From contig CAZWYI010000007.1 in NCBI GenBank assembly GCA_964638155.1, forward strand, positions 1 through 64,000: a DNA stretch of 64,000 nucleotides, given 5' to 3'. The notes under the pieces are model-generated. The model made no database searches and was not told the DNA's origin. It saw only the letters and a program-made list of their open reading frames with translations. A program made the translations under genes and the position numbers. Numbering within the stretch: the first letter of the stretch is position 1; the number at the start of each line of letters is the position of its first letter. The DNA comes from CAYZTD01 sp964638155. Lineage in GTDB: Archaea; Thermoplasmatota; E2; DHVEG-1. Positions 41,145 to 49,636 of this stretch are shown here, piece by piece.

Positions 41145-43532
41145 ATGAAAAAAAAGAACGCAATTAATATAATATTAGCGCTTTTGATGATCGTTTCTAC
41201 AATTAGTGTAGGAACAGCGAAGATAAATGCAAACTGCATCCCTGAAATAACTGTTGAAAAGGAAGTTTATGATGGGGAAGATTACGTTGATGAAGTAGAA
41301 GCTGCAATTAGTGATATTTTAACATTTAGAATTACTGTTTCATATCACTCCAATTGTGGTAATAGCTATATGCATACCAATATATCAGTAAAAGATACTC
41401 TCCCAGATTGTTTAGAATTTTCAGATAATGTTTTAATAGAATATGGATCTGAGACCTATTCAGGGACTACAGATGAACTTGGCAAAACTATATATTGGAA
41501 TCTTACAGATTCAGAAAACACTTGGCTAGATCAAGATATCAAACTCTGGGATACATCAATGTATCCGGAAAAACAAGATACAGTAACTATATATTTTGAT
41601 GCTGAAGTTGTTGATTATACTGATAGCGATGGCGAGGATAATTTAGTTGATGTAAAAGCATGGGAAACATGCTGCAAACAACATGTATATGGTGAAGATA
41701 TTGCAACAGTGATAGTTAACGAGCCAGAAAATCCAGATATCTCAATAGATAAAAAAGTTAGAAATCCTGTTACAGATGAATGGGAAGATGGACCTTTAAA
41801 CATATATTATAGTGATTTAGGAGATCCTGCTTATCTTGAATTCAAAATAAATGTAACAAACACCGGAAATGTAGATCTAGAGCATGTAGTTGTAACAGAT
41901 GTTCTTCCTGATTTTCTAACCTATCATGATTCGTCATACACTCCTAGTTCAATAGACGGTCAGAATATAACTTGGGGGCCCTTTAATCTACCTAAAGGTG
42001 CTAAAAAGATTTGTTATTTAATGGTAGAAGTCGACACATCAAATAAAAAAGAGATAATTACTGGTGAAAATTTTGTAAATGTAACAGCAGTAGAAAAAGG
42101 TTGCATATGTAATTGTGAATGCTTGTATGATGAAGATACAGTTGAAATAACAATCAAATATCATATAATTGTTGAGAAAAAAGTATGGAATGGATCAGCT
42201 TGGGCAGATAAAATTGATTACGTAAGTAAATCTGAAAACATTGAATTTAAAATTACAACAACTTACTATGGTAAGCGCACCATGAAATGCTTACTTGTTA
42301 TGGACGACCTGCCAGAATGTCTTTCCTATGTTGAAACAATCTCAATAAAGGTAGCAGGAGAAGAAATATCACTTGAAGATATAGAAATTAAAATTGGCAA
42401 AGGAGAAACAGTAGAAATCTGTGAACAGGAATTTATTCTAGAAGAAGGATTCATTATATGGGATTGGACAAATGCAACACTAGCTTTACAAAATGGCGAA
42501 ACTGTTGAAATAATATTTGAAACTGAGGTTACAGAATATTGTCCAGGTTGTGGTTGTATAGAATGCCAACAAAGATGTTGGGATCAAAACTGTGCAATGG
42601 CTGTATTATGGGGATGCTGTCCATGTGATCATTTCATGGATAATGATTGTGTAGATGTATTATGCTGTCCACCTCCAACAACCTTTGAAAAGAAAGGTAG
42701 AGAAAAAGGAGAAAATAATTGGGAAGATACTGTTGAGACAACAGTTGGTGAAGAAGTAGAATTTAAACTAGAGCTTGAATACTATGGAGAAAAAAATCTA
42801 ACAGATATAAGCTTCAAAGACGAAATACCTTGCATCCTTGAATATGACAACAATGTTAACTGGGATGTAACCCTTGGAGATGCAACTCTTGATACAACTG
42901 AAATTTCATCTGATGGAAAAACAATATGGTTTAATTTCACAGGTGACTTAGAAGATAGCGGAACAATAACAATAACCTTTGATGCAATTGTTATAGGTTC
43001 AACTGGAGACTGTGAAGAATGCGAATTAAGTTGTTACAATTATGCAAGTGTAATTGGTTATACAGACGAGTGTCCACCTAAAAAATTATTCTTAGATGAC
43101 ACAGTTGATATAGAAGCAGAAAGCAACTGCCCACCACAAATACATGGCATAAGTGGTCCATCTAGTGGAAAAGTCGATGAAGAACTTTCATTTACTACAA
43201 CAATTACTGATCCAGATGGAGATGAAATTTACTATAAAATCAATGTAGACGGCGAAGAGACAAATTGGCTTGGGCCAATAAATTCAGGTGATGAAGTAAC
43301 ATATAAACATACATTTGACGAAGAAGGAACATATACAATTAAAGTGAAAGCAAAAGATGAACACGGATTAGAAATAGACTGGGATGAATCACTTGATATA
43401 GATATAACAGAGGAAAAAGTTCGTAGTAAAGTTCTAACATTTTTACAATTGATAAAGAATACTCCTCTCTACAATCTTATAACAAGTATTTTAGAAAGAC
43501 TACCAGCGCTACAAAAAATAATCCAAATATAA
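41145..43532 (+). CDS. Secreted Cys-rich DUF11/PKD repeat protein
   Basis: A 795-residue exported protein: signal peptide (residues 6-27), then about four repeats of a beta-sandwich of DUF11/SipA-like type (each with a LPECL- or LPDFL-type strand and a KKV/EKK opening), then a PKD-like domain (DPDGDEIYYKINVDGEE). Unusually for archaeal surface proteins it has many cysteines, often paired (CCP, CNCEC, CGC). The last about 30 residues form an amphipathic Leu/Ile/Pro-rich tail (NTPLYNLITSILERLPALQK) that may anchor or sort it. It is a probable S-layer or adhesin component. Confidence 0.75.
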   Translation: MKKKNAINIILALLMIVSTISVGTAKINANCIPEITVEKEVYDGEDYVDEVEAAISDILTFRITVSYHSNCGNSYMHTNISVKDTLPDCLEFSDNVLIEYGSETYSGTTDELGKTIYWNLTDSENTWLDQDIKLWDTSMYPEKQDTVTIYFDAEVVDYTDSDGEDNLVDVKAWETCCKQHVYGEDIATVIVNEPENPDISIDKKVRNPVTDEWEDGPLNIYYSDLGDPAYLEFKINVTNTGNVDLEHVVVTDVLPDFLTYHDSSYTPSSIDGQNITWGPFNLPKGAKKICYLMVEVDTSNKKEIITGENFVNVTAVEKGCICNCECLYDEDTVEITIKYHIIVEKKVWNGSAWADKIDYVSKSENIEFKITTTYYGKRTMKCLLVMDDLPECLSYVETISIKVAGEEISLEDIEIKIGKGETVEICEQEFILEEGFIIWDWTNATLALQNGETVEIIFETEVTEYCPGCGCIECQQRCWDQNCAMAVLWGCCPCDHFMDNDCVDVLCCPPPTTFEKKGREKGENNWEDTVETTVGEEVEFKLELEYYGEKNLTDISFKDEIPCILEYDNNVNWDVTLGDATLDTTEISSDGKTIWFNFTGDLEDSGTITITFDAIVIGSTGDCEECELSCYNYASVIGYTDECPPKKLFLDDTVDIEAESNCPPQIHGISGPSSGKVDEELSFTTTITDPDGDEIYYKINVDGEETNWLGPINSGDEVTYKHTFDEEGTYTIKVKAKDEHGLEIDWDESLDIDITEEKVRSKVLTFLQLIKNTPLYNLITSILERLPALQKIIQI

Positions 43533-43570
43533 ACAATCTTTTTTTTCTTTTTTACATTTATTTTTTATAG
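43533..43570 (+). terminator. T-rich terminator of the surface protein gene
   Basis: A run of poly-T tracts (eight-T and six-T runs among others) directly follows the stop at 43532. Confidence 0.5.
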
Positions 43571-43599
43571 ATTTAATTAATTACTGTTTTGATTTTTTT

Positions 43600-43821
43600 A
43601 TGAAAGAAGAAGAGCGCATTGAGAAAGATATTGTAATGTTTGAGGAAAACATAGATAAAACTAAAGACCTTAATTTATCAAAATCTCAAAAAAAAACTAT
43701 TGAATTAGCTAGCCAGTATTTTGAAGATAGCAAGTATTATCTTAAAAAAAAGGATTTTTTTACAAGTTTTGGATGTATAAACTATGCCCATGGTCTTTTA
43801 GATGCAATCATAAAGTTTTAA
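43600..43821 (+). CDS. DUF357 protein
   Basis: A 73-residue helical protein matching the archaeal DUF357 family: a helix-hairpin with FEDSKYYLKKKDFFTSFGCINYAHGLLDAI. It is small, soluble and widespread in archaea, with no established function. The ATG at 43600 has no strong Shine-Dalgarno. It is followed 46 bases later by a flavin-reductase-like gene. Confidence 0.8.
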   Translation: MKEEERIEKDIVMFEENIDKTKDLNLSKSQKKTIELASQYFEDSKYYLKKKDFFTSFGCINYAHGLLDAIIKF

Positions 43822-43867
43822 AATAGATAAAACAATCATTATCGTTAATTAAGGGAGAAAAATAATT

Positions 43868-44413
43868 ATGAAAAAAACTGGAGATTTAAAAAAATTCTAT
43901 TACTACTCTTTTCCAACTCAAGCAGCACTAGTTACAGTAAAAGACAAAGAAAAAACAAATATTATAACAGTTGCCTGGCACTGTACCATATCAAAAAACC
44001 CGCCCCTCTATGGTATATCTATTGCCCCTCAAAGACATTCACATAAGTTAATAGTAGAAAATAAAGAATTTGTAATAAACTTCATGCCGTATAGCCAAGT
44101 TGAAAATATTCAATTCTGCGGCACACATAGTGGTAGAAATACTGACAAAGCTAAAGAAACAAATTTAAACCTAATAGACTCAGAAAAAGTTTCTACTAAA
44201 GCAATAAAGGAAAGCTTTGCTTATTTTGAATGCAGGTTTTTTAACAAAATAAATCTTGGAGATCACACTTTTTTTGTAGGTGAGGTTTTAAATGCAGTAA
44301 TTGAAAAAGAAAAGTTTCCTAAAGGTATTTTAGATATGGAGAAAGTTGAACCTTGTTACTATCTTGGAGATAAAGTTTATACCAATTTCTCAAGTGAAAA
44401 AAAGAAATATTAA
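43868..44413 (+). CDS. Flavin-reductase-like (FMN-binding split-barrel) protein
   Basis: A 181-residue split-barrel protein. The N-terminal FPTQAALVTVKD, then NIITVAWHCTISKNPPLYGISI and the NFMPYSQVE segment match the flavoredoxin/flavin reductase family, which binds FMN and moves electrons from NAD(P)H or ferredoxin. The partner is unknown. The start ATG at 43868 has a purine-rich aagggagaaaa 6-16 bases upstream. It converges with the next gene, overlapping by 4 bases. Confidence 0.85.
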   Translation: MKKTGDLKKFYYYSFPTQAALVTVKDKEKTNIITVAWHCTISKNPPLYGISIAPQRHSHKLIVENKEFVINFMPYSQVENIQFCGTHSGRNTDKAKETNLNLIDSEKVSTKAIKESFAYFECRFFNKINLGDHTFFVGEVLNAVIEKEKFPKGILDMEKVEPCYYLGDKVYTNFSSEKKKY

Positions 44414-45198
44414 CCAAAAAGAATTTTAAGATCATCGTTTTGATTTACCTTATATTTTTCTTTTGCATTTCCCTGATTTATTGATATTTCAAATTGTTTT
44501 GTACTTCCAATAGTTGCAAGAGTTTCACCTTTTTTTATTTCACCATATGTTTTTACAAAAGGCACTTTTATTTGTTTATCACCTAAATATAACATTATCT
44601 TTTTACCATAATCAATATATTTTTTTATTTTTTCACCATCAATATTTGTAATAATATTTCCGAAAGTATCTATATGAATTATCTTTCCTTCTGCTGTTTT
44701 ATCATCAATTTTTGAGTTTTTTAAATTAAGTTTTTTGTAATCATGAATTATCGGACCTATCTCGTTAAAATATATACCATTCAAAATGTGTGCTGCAACT
44801 GGTGAAAATATATCTCTTCCATGAAAAGTATTTGATATTTCTTTGTTCATAAGTTGTTTATTCTTTATTTCATATACTTGAAAATCCCCCAGTTCTTCTG
44901 CCGCAGGTATTAGAAGTCCATTATCTGGGCCTACTAAAACTTGTGTTTTTGTTGCAACTACAATTCCTCTTCTTTTTGTTCCAACTCCAGGGTCTACAAC
45001 TGCAACGTGTACTGTAGCATTTGGGAAATAGGGTACAGTATTTCTTAATATAAAAGCACCTTCCTCAATACTTTGAGGATTTATTTCATGAGTGATATCT
45101 ACAATCTTCAAATCTGTAATATTTAAGGCTGCTGCTTTCATTTGTGCAACATAGCTACTTTTATTTCCAAAATCTGTGAGAAATGTAATTATTTTCAT
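44410..45198 (-). CDS. SAM hydroxide adenosyltransferase (DUF62)
   Basis: A 262-residue protein. It hydrolyses SAM to adenosine and methionine. The N-terminal FLTDFGNKSSYVAQMKA and the VVDPGVGTKRRGI loop followed by VGPDNGLLIPAA, and FHGRDIFSPVAAH, carry the conserved D-x-x-H-type catalytic elements of the family, which also includes SAM halogenases. The archaeal members are hydrolases. It is a free-standing minus-strand gene. Confidence 0.92.
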   Translation of the reverse strand: MKIITFLTDFGNKSSYVAQMKAAALNITDLKIVDITHEINPQSIEEGAFILRNTVPYFPNATVHVAVVDPGVGTKRRGIVVATKTQVLVGPDNGLLIPAAEELGDFQVYEIKNKQLMNKEISNTFHGRDIFSPVAAHILNGIYFNEIGPIIHDYKKLNLKNSKIDDKTAEGKIIHIDTFGNIITNIDGEKIKKYIDYGKKIMLYLGDKQIKVPFVKTYGEIKKGETLATIGSTKQFEISINQGNAKEKYKVNQNDDLKILFG

Positions 45199-45324
45199 TT
45201 AATTTTTCACTTTTATCAATAATTGATATTTATTATATAAATCTTTTAAAGAAGTGTTTTTTCCCGGGTTTCTTAGGAAAAGTATTTATGTTATGAGTTA
45301 ACATATATATTAGGTTGGATTTTG

Positions 45325-45729
45325 GTGGAAAAAAAATACAACAAAAAAAATGTGGAGGTTGTTGCAAGCATATGGGATAAAAATACCGAGTCTATGGTAT
45401 GTCCTAAATGCAGTGGCAATATGGTAATGATTCAGGTTGAACCTATCCATGATGCTGAAAATGCATATATTCCCTATGATACAATAATCGAATGTAATTC
45501 CTGTAATTATAGTATTAGAACTGAGTCTTTTACAATACTTGGTAGTGTTAAAAATTTTGACTTAAAAAATATTGAAATTGCTAGCTGGAGCCCTAGTGGA
45601 TCCAGAGTTGTTTCTAACTATGAACATTTACTTGATTATGATTTACTAAAAAAATTGGAAAAATCTGGAGAACTAATAGAATTTTTAATAGTAGATAATA
45701 GAGTTGTACAAATTATTGGAGATTATTAA
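45325..45729 (+). CDS. Zinc-ribbon protein of unknown function
   Basis: About 134 residues with a zinc ribbon (CPKCSGNM and CNSCNY, about residues 25-60) and a C-terminal domain ending IEFLIVDNRVVQIIGDY that I do not recognise. A TTG (45322) and a GTG (45325) are adjacent; GTG is more likely. It sits alone, with TATA-like DNA upstream, between the SAM hydrolase and purF regions. No function is assigned. Confidence 0.7.
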   Translation: MEKKYNKKNVEVVASIWDKNTESMVCPKCSGNMVMIQVEPIHDAENAYIPYDTIIECNSCNYSIRTESFTILGSVKNFDLKNIEIASWSPSGSRVVSNYEHLLDYDLLKKLEKSGELIEFLIVDNRVVQIIGDY

Positions 45730-45837
45730 TTATTTTTAACATATTGAAATTATTATATTATAAAAATATGTCCTATCGCTAAAATTTCACGATACATTTA
45801 AATATCATAAGAAAGAGAAATTTATATAGGGATGTAA

Positions 45838-45915
45838 ATGTTGAAGAAAACACACAAAAAAGCTAAAAAAAATGTGCCCAGCGACATACCCATAGTCTGG
45901 GTAAATGTTATTTAA
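45838..45915 (+). CDS. Possible 25-residue small protein
   Basis: A 26-codon frame starts at an ATG with AGGGA 5 bases upstream and follows an AT-rich promoter-like stretch. The product is basic at the N-terminus (KKTHKKAKKN) and hydrophobic at the C-terminus. Codon use and length make chance possible. It may instead mark a small RNA. Confidence 0.25.
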   Translation: MLKKTHKKAKKNVPSDIPIVWVNVI

Positions 45916-45920
45916 TATTT

Positions 45921-46226
45921 TTATGAGTACATAATACCATCATATTCTTCTGTTTCTTGTTTCTTGTTTTTGTGATGTTTTATAAATTTACGCTGCCTTT
46001 TTTTACCAATAAAACTAAAATCGTGTCTTAAAAGACGCACATATGTTTTATCAGAAAGAGGTTCTAGTCTTACAATTCCTTTTGTCTGAAATTTTTTTAA
46101 AACCCTTACAACTATTTTTTTAGATAGTTTTAATTTGTTTTTCATTTGATCAATTGTTATTGGATATGTTTTTTGTAAAATTTTTATTATTCTTTCTTCA
46201 TGTGTGCCACGGGTTATTTCAATCAT
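45921..46226 (-). CDS. Winged-helix DNA-binding protein
   Basis: About 101 residues with one winged helix (ITIDQMKNKLKLSKKIVVRVLKK) near residues 20-50, then a long basic tail rich in Lys and Arg (KKRQRKFIKHHKNKKQ). The ATG at 46226 is preferred over the TTG at 46238. It lies directly downstream of purF on the same strand, 21 bases from the purF stop, so it is probably co-transcribed. The target is unknown. Confidence 0.7.
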   Translation of the reverse strand: MIEITRGTHEERIIKILQKTYPITIDQMKNKLKLSKKIVVRVLKKFQTKGIVRLEPLSDKTYVRLLRHDFSFIGKKRQRKFIKHHKNKKQETEEYDGIMYS

Positions 46227-46247
46227 TTTATAACACAAAAAATTTTT

Positions 46248-47684
46248 TTATTGCATCACACCATAGGCTCTTTTACCTTTCTTGTCTTGTTTAAAGAAAT
46301 CTTTTACATCTTCCCTCATTTCTTCAGGGTAGCCATCTGGAAAATCAATACATCCTCTACATGTATCAAACCCTATTGCTTTTTGAAGGCTTTCGATACT
46401 ACTATAAGCAAGTGAGTCTGCGCCTATATCTTTATTTATCTCATCAACTTTTCTAATATTTCCCTTTTTGTCTCTAGCGATAAACTCTTTTTTACTTCTC
46501 ATATCAATTCCTAAATAACATGGTGCTATAAGTGGAGGGCAACCGATTCTCACATGTACTTCTTTTGCTCCTGCATCTCTAATACCATGTACTAGTTTTC
46601 TCATGTTTGTGCCACGAACAATTGAGTCGTCTATTATCACAACTCTTTTCCCTTTTAAAACAGATCTTAAATAAGATAATCCTTCTTCTACTACCTTATC
46701 TCTACTTTCCTGAGTTTGCTGTATAAATGATCTTTCGTCTTTATCTTTCATAATACCTTCATCAAGAGGAATTCCTGATTCTATAGAGTAGCCTGTGGCA
46801 TAGTGTCTACCAGATTCTGGAACTGGTACTACTATATCTGCTTCAACAGGATACTCTTTAGCAAGAAGCCTTCCAATATTGCCTCTAACGTTATGTACTG
46901 ATCTACCATCAATTCTTGAATCTGGTTTTGCAAAATATACAAATTCAAACATACAGGGTTTTTCTTTCTTTTTTATAATTTGTTTTTCAAAAATATCTCC
47001 GTCTTTGTTAATTATTACTACAGATCCTCCAGGTATATCTTTTATGTATTCAAAGTTTATTTTTTTAAAAACTCTTGTCTCAGATGTTAAACAATATGTC
47101 CCATTTTGTTTACCTAGAACAAGGGGTCTAACTTTATATGGATCAGTTATTGCAAAAAGATAAGGATCATCTCCTGAATCAGCTAAAAAAAGAGCTGAAT
47201 AACTGCCCTTAACGTTTTTAAGGATATCCTCACACGCATCAAATATTAAATCTACATTTATATCTTTTTTATATAGTCTATCAGCCATAGGAAGTAAAAG
47301 ACATTGTATGTCACATTCAGTTCGTGGTTTTCTAGGAGTCATCTCTGAAATATCACTACAGTTGAAAATATTTCCATTGTGTACAGCTGATAAGAAGGGA
47401 TTTACTAAATATTCTGGTTGTGCATTCCTCTTTAAAGATTCTATATCATCCATACCCGCTGTTGAATAACGGGTATGACCTAAGCCTACTTTTCCTGGTA
47501 CGTTAATCTTTTTTTCTTCGTTAAAAATTTCTCTAACAAGCCCTGCATCTTTAGTGACATTTATGTTTCCATCATAGAGTAACATTCCAGCTGATGATTG
47601 ACCTCGATGCTGGATAGAAAAAAGGCTATGATATATCAACCGTGACACTGGCTTATTACCAATAATTCCCACTATACCGCACAT
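46248..47684 (-). CDS. purF: Amidophosphoribosyltransferase
   Basis: It makes 5-phosphoribosylamine from PRPP and glutamine, the first step of de novo purine synthesis. The N-terminal nucleophile cysteine directly follows Met (MCGIVGI), with no propeptide. The phosphoribosyltransferase motif is VVIIDDSIVRGTNM. Cysteines in CMFEF, and CRGC near the C-terminus, fit the [4Fe-4S] ligands of the Bacillus-type enzyme. 478 residues is the normal size. The 3' neighbour is the small winged-helix gene. Confidence 0.95.
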   Translation of the reverse strand: MCGIVGIIGNKPVSRLIYHSLFSIQHRGQSSAGMLLYDGNINVTKDAGLVREIFNEEKKINVPGKVGLGHTRYSTAGMDDIESLKRNAQPEYLVNPFLSAVHNGNIFNCSDISEMTPRKPRTECDIQCLLLPMADRLYKKDINVDLIFDACEDILKNVKGSYSALFLADSGDDPYLFAITDPYKVRPLVLGKQNGTYCLTSETRVFKKINFEYIKDIPGGSVVIINKDGDIFEKQIIKKKEKPCMFEFVYFAKPDSRIDGRSVHNVRGNIGRLLAKEYPVEADIVVPVPESGRHYATGYSIESGIPLDEGIMKDKDERSFIQQTQESRDKVVEEGLSYLRSVLKGKRVVIIDDSIVRGTNMRKLVHGIRDAGAKEVHVRIGCPPLIAPCYLGIDMRSKKEFIARDKKGNIRKVDEINKDIGADSLAYSSIESLQKAIGFDTCRGCIDFPDGYPEEMREDVKDFFKQDKKGKRAYGVMQ

Positions 47685-47746
47685 ATTAGTATTTCAGGAA
47701 TAAACAACAGTTATTTAATCCTTTTTTATTAACTAAGTTTTATAGA

Positions 47747-48994
47747 TTAAATATCTTCCCATTCTTTAAGAACAGATTCCCATTTATATTCCTCTATTGC
47801 ATCAATCTTGCCAATATTTCTAATTATCTTTTCATATCCTTTTACTAAGGTACGTATTCTTATCTTTAGTATAAAATCATATTTTCCTGCAACCGCTGTA
47901 ACTCTTGATACTCCTCTTATTTTCCATAATTGTTGCATGGTTTCATCAATATCATATCCTGATTTTATCTTAATAAAAATATATGCTTTTACTAGAGTTA
48001 ATGCAAAAGAGGCAATTCCAAGAACCATTATGATAATACCAATTATTTTGATGAGAAGCATTGTGGGATCTAGCGGGAATTGAGGGATTATTCCTAAATA
48101 AGCAATAAAAATTGAAACAGGTATAGTAAAAATAATTGTTGAAGAGCGGACTGCTTGGGCGATACTTGCTTTTCCAATACCAAGAGCCCTAATATAGAAA
48201 ATAAACGCAAACAGAGCACCTATTGCGATTAAAGTTACCCATCCTATATGATTAAATGTTGCAATAAATCCTTCAATTAAATGATTTTCATTTGTAAATA
48301 TATCAAAAAAGAAAATCATAACAGCAGTTATTAAAAATGCTATTAAAACATTCCAAAAACGAATATTTATTGAATCATTATAGTTACCGTCAATTTTAAG
48401 CCATTTAAGCTTACGTTGATAAACAGTAAGTAAAACCCATCCTGGATTTATAACCAAGAATACAATTAATATTGACTCTAAATTAAGATTACCAGTCAAA
48501 CTAATAGAACCAAGGATTGCGCCAAAAGTTACAATTATTATAGATTGTAACTCAGGTAATGTTGGCATATCTTTTTCATTTACAGATTCAATCAAAACAA
48601 GATATAATATTACAACTTGAGCAAAAGGAAGAACTACACTAGGATCTTCAATTATAACAAACAATGCAAAATATCCAATAGTATAAAGAGCATTTCCTAG
48701 GCCTGCAAGTAGTTGATATTTTACTTCTTCTCTTCTAATAAATCTAAATTTTCTAAAAGAGGGATCTACATATTTTTGACCAAGTGTTTTTTTTCCAATT
48801 TTAACTGATAAAATCGATGCAAAAATTATTGTTACAGGTATACCCATTAAAAAAATTGCTAATCCAAGAGCCCAAGGATCTGTTACAAAAAGCTTACTAA
48901 CAGTTGCATCTACACCAGAATTCATTGCTGCAACTATAGCAGATGCAAAAGCAAGTGCATAAAATAAATATTTTTTACGTATTGTTATTCTCAT
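47747..48994 (-). CDS. EamA/DMT transporter fused to a Lrp-type RAM domain
   Basis: A 415-residue protein. Residues about 10-335 form ten membrane helices of the drug/metabolite transporter (EamA) type. The C-terminal about 80 residues (KAYIFIKIKSGYDIDE, GVSRVTAVAGKYDFILKIRIRT) are a RAM domain, the amino-acid-binding domain of Lrp/AsnC regulators. It has no helix-turn-helix. The fusion suggests export controlled by a small effector, maybe an amino acid. The start overlaps the upstream stand-alone RAM gene by 4 bases. Confidence 0.82.
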   Translation of the reverse strand: MRITIRKKYLFYALAFASAIVAAMNSGVDATVSKLFVTDPWALGLAIFLMGIPVTIIFASILSVKIGKKTLGQKYVDPSFRKFRFIRREEVKYQLLAGLGNALYTIGYFALFVIIEDPSVVLPFAQVVILYLVLIESVNEKDMPTLPELQSIIIVTFGAILGSISLTGNLNLESILIVFLVINPGWVLLTVYQRKLKWLKIDGNYNDSINIRFWNVLIAFLITAVMIFFFDIFTNENHLIEGFIATFNHIGWVTLIAIGALFAFIFYIRALGIGKASIAQAVRSSTIIFTIPVSIFIAYLGIIPQFPLDPTMLLIKIIGIIIMVLGIASFALTLVKAYIFIKIKSGYDIDETMQQLWKIRGVSRVTAVAGKYDFILKIRIRTLVKGYEKIIRNIGKIDAIEEYKWESVLKEWEDI

Positions 48995-49230
48995 AGTGCT
49001 ATTTCTTTTTCGATTACTTGTGTATTTGTTTTTTTAACACCAGGAATCATTTGGATTTTATTTGTAACTTTTAAGAGTTTATCTAAGGTTTTCACCTGCG
49101 CTCGAACTACTATGTCATATTCACCTGCAACTACTGATATTTTTGCAATGTTTTCGATTTTTCTCATTTCAGATATAGCTTTTGCTGAATCACCAGGTTC
49201 CATGTCGATTAATATATACGCATTTATCAT
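48991..49230 (-). CDS. Stand-alone RAM (Lrp/AsnC effector) domain protein
   Basis: A 79-residue protein that is only the RAM domain of Lrp/AsnC regulators: MINAYILIDMEPGDSAK, then VVAGEYDIVVRAQVKTLDKL and a final strand. There is no DNA-binding domain. RAM domains form dimers or higher oligomers and bind amino acids. It is co-translated (4-base overlap) with the transporter that carries its own RAM domain, and the two may assemble together. The ATG at 49230 begins the domain cleanly. Confidence 0.88.
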   Translation of the reverse strand: MINAYILIDMEPGDSAKAISEMRKIENIAKISVVAGEYDIVVRAQVKTLDKLLKVTNKIQMIPGVKKTNTQVIEKEIAL

Positions 49231-49388
49231 ATATTATTTACACCTTAATTTGCACGCGGAATATAGATCAGTATATAAATATTACTATCGATGTGTATTT
49301 TTCTTCTTAAAAAAGTGATTTTTATGGAAGAGAATAAGGAAAGATTTAAATCATAAGATATGCATTCCTGTTCTGGAGGTAAAAAATT

Positions 49389-49574
49389 ATGGCCTTTACA
49401 CATGAAGGATGGACATTATATTGTAGAGATGTAAAACTTAAAGGCGGGAAAAACCAAAGAATCTACTTCTTTAGTAAAAGATCACCAAAAAGTGGAACAC
49501 CTTGTGACAAACCAGATAACTACGCTGTTGGTGTAAACAAGAGAACTGGTCTTCCGTACTTAAAAAAGAAGTAA
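49389..49574 (+). CDS. Small conserved-looking basic protein
   Basis: A 61-residue protein: MAFTHEGWTLYCRDVKLKGG, a Tyr/Phe-rich strand and the tail YAVGVNKRTGLPYLKKK. It is small and basic and looks like a conserved compact domain, but I do not recognise the family. CTGGAGGT is well placed 8 bases before the ATG, so it is well expressed. It is followed by T-rich DNA. Confidence 0.65.
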   Translation: MAFTHEGWTLYCRDVKLKGGKNQRIYFFSKRSPKSGTPCDKPDNYAVGVNKRTGLPYLKKK

Positions 49575-49636
49575 AACAAAAAAAAGAGAATATTTTTCTA
49601 ATATTTCCTTTACTTCTTTTATTTCTTTCTTATTTT
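49575..49636. terminator. T-rich gap between convergent genes
   Basis: The 62 bases between the small protein gene and the C25 protease gene are made of poly-A and poly-T tracts on both sides, fitting termination in both directions. Confidence 0.45.
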
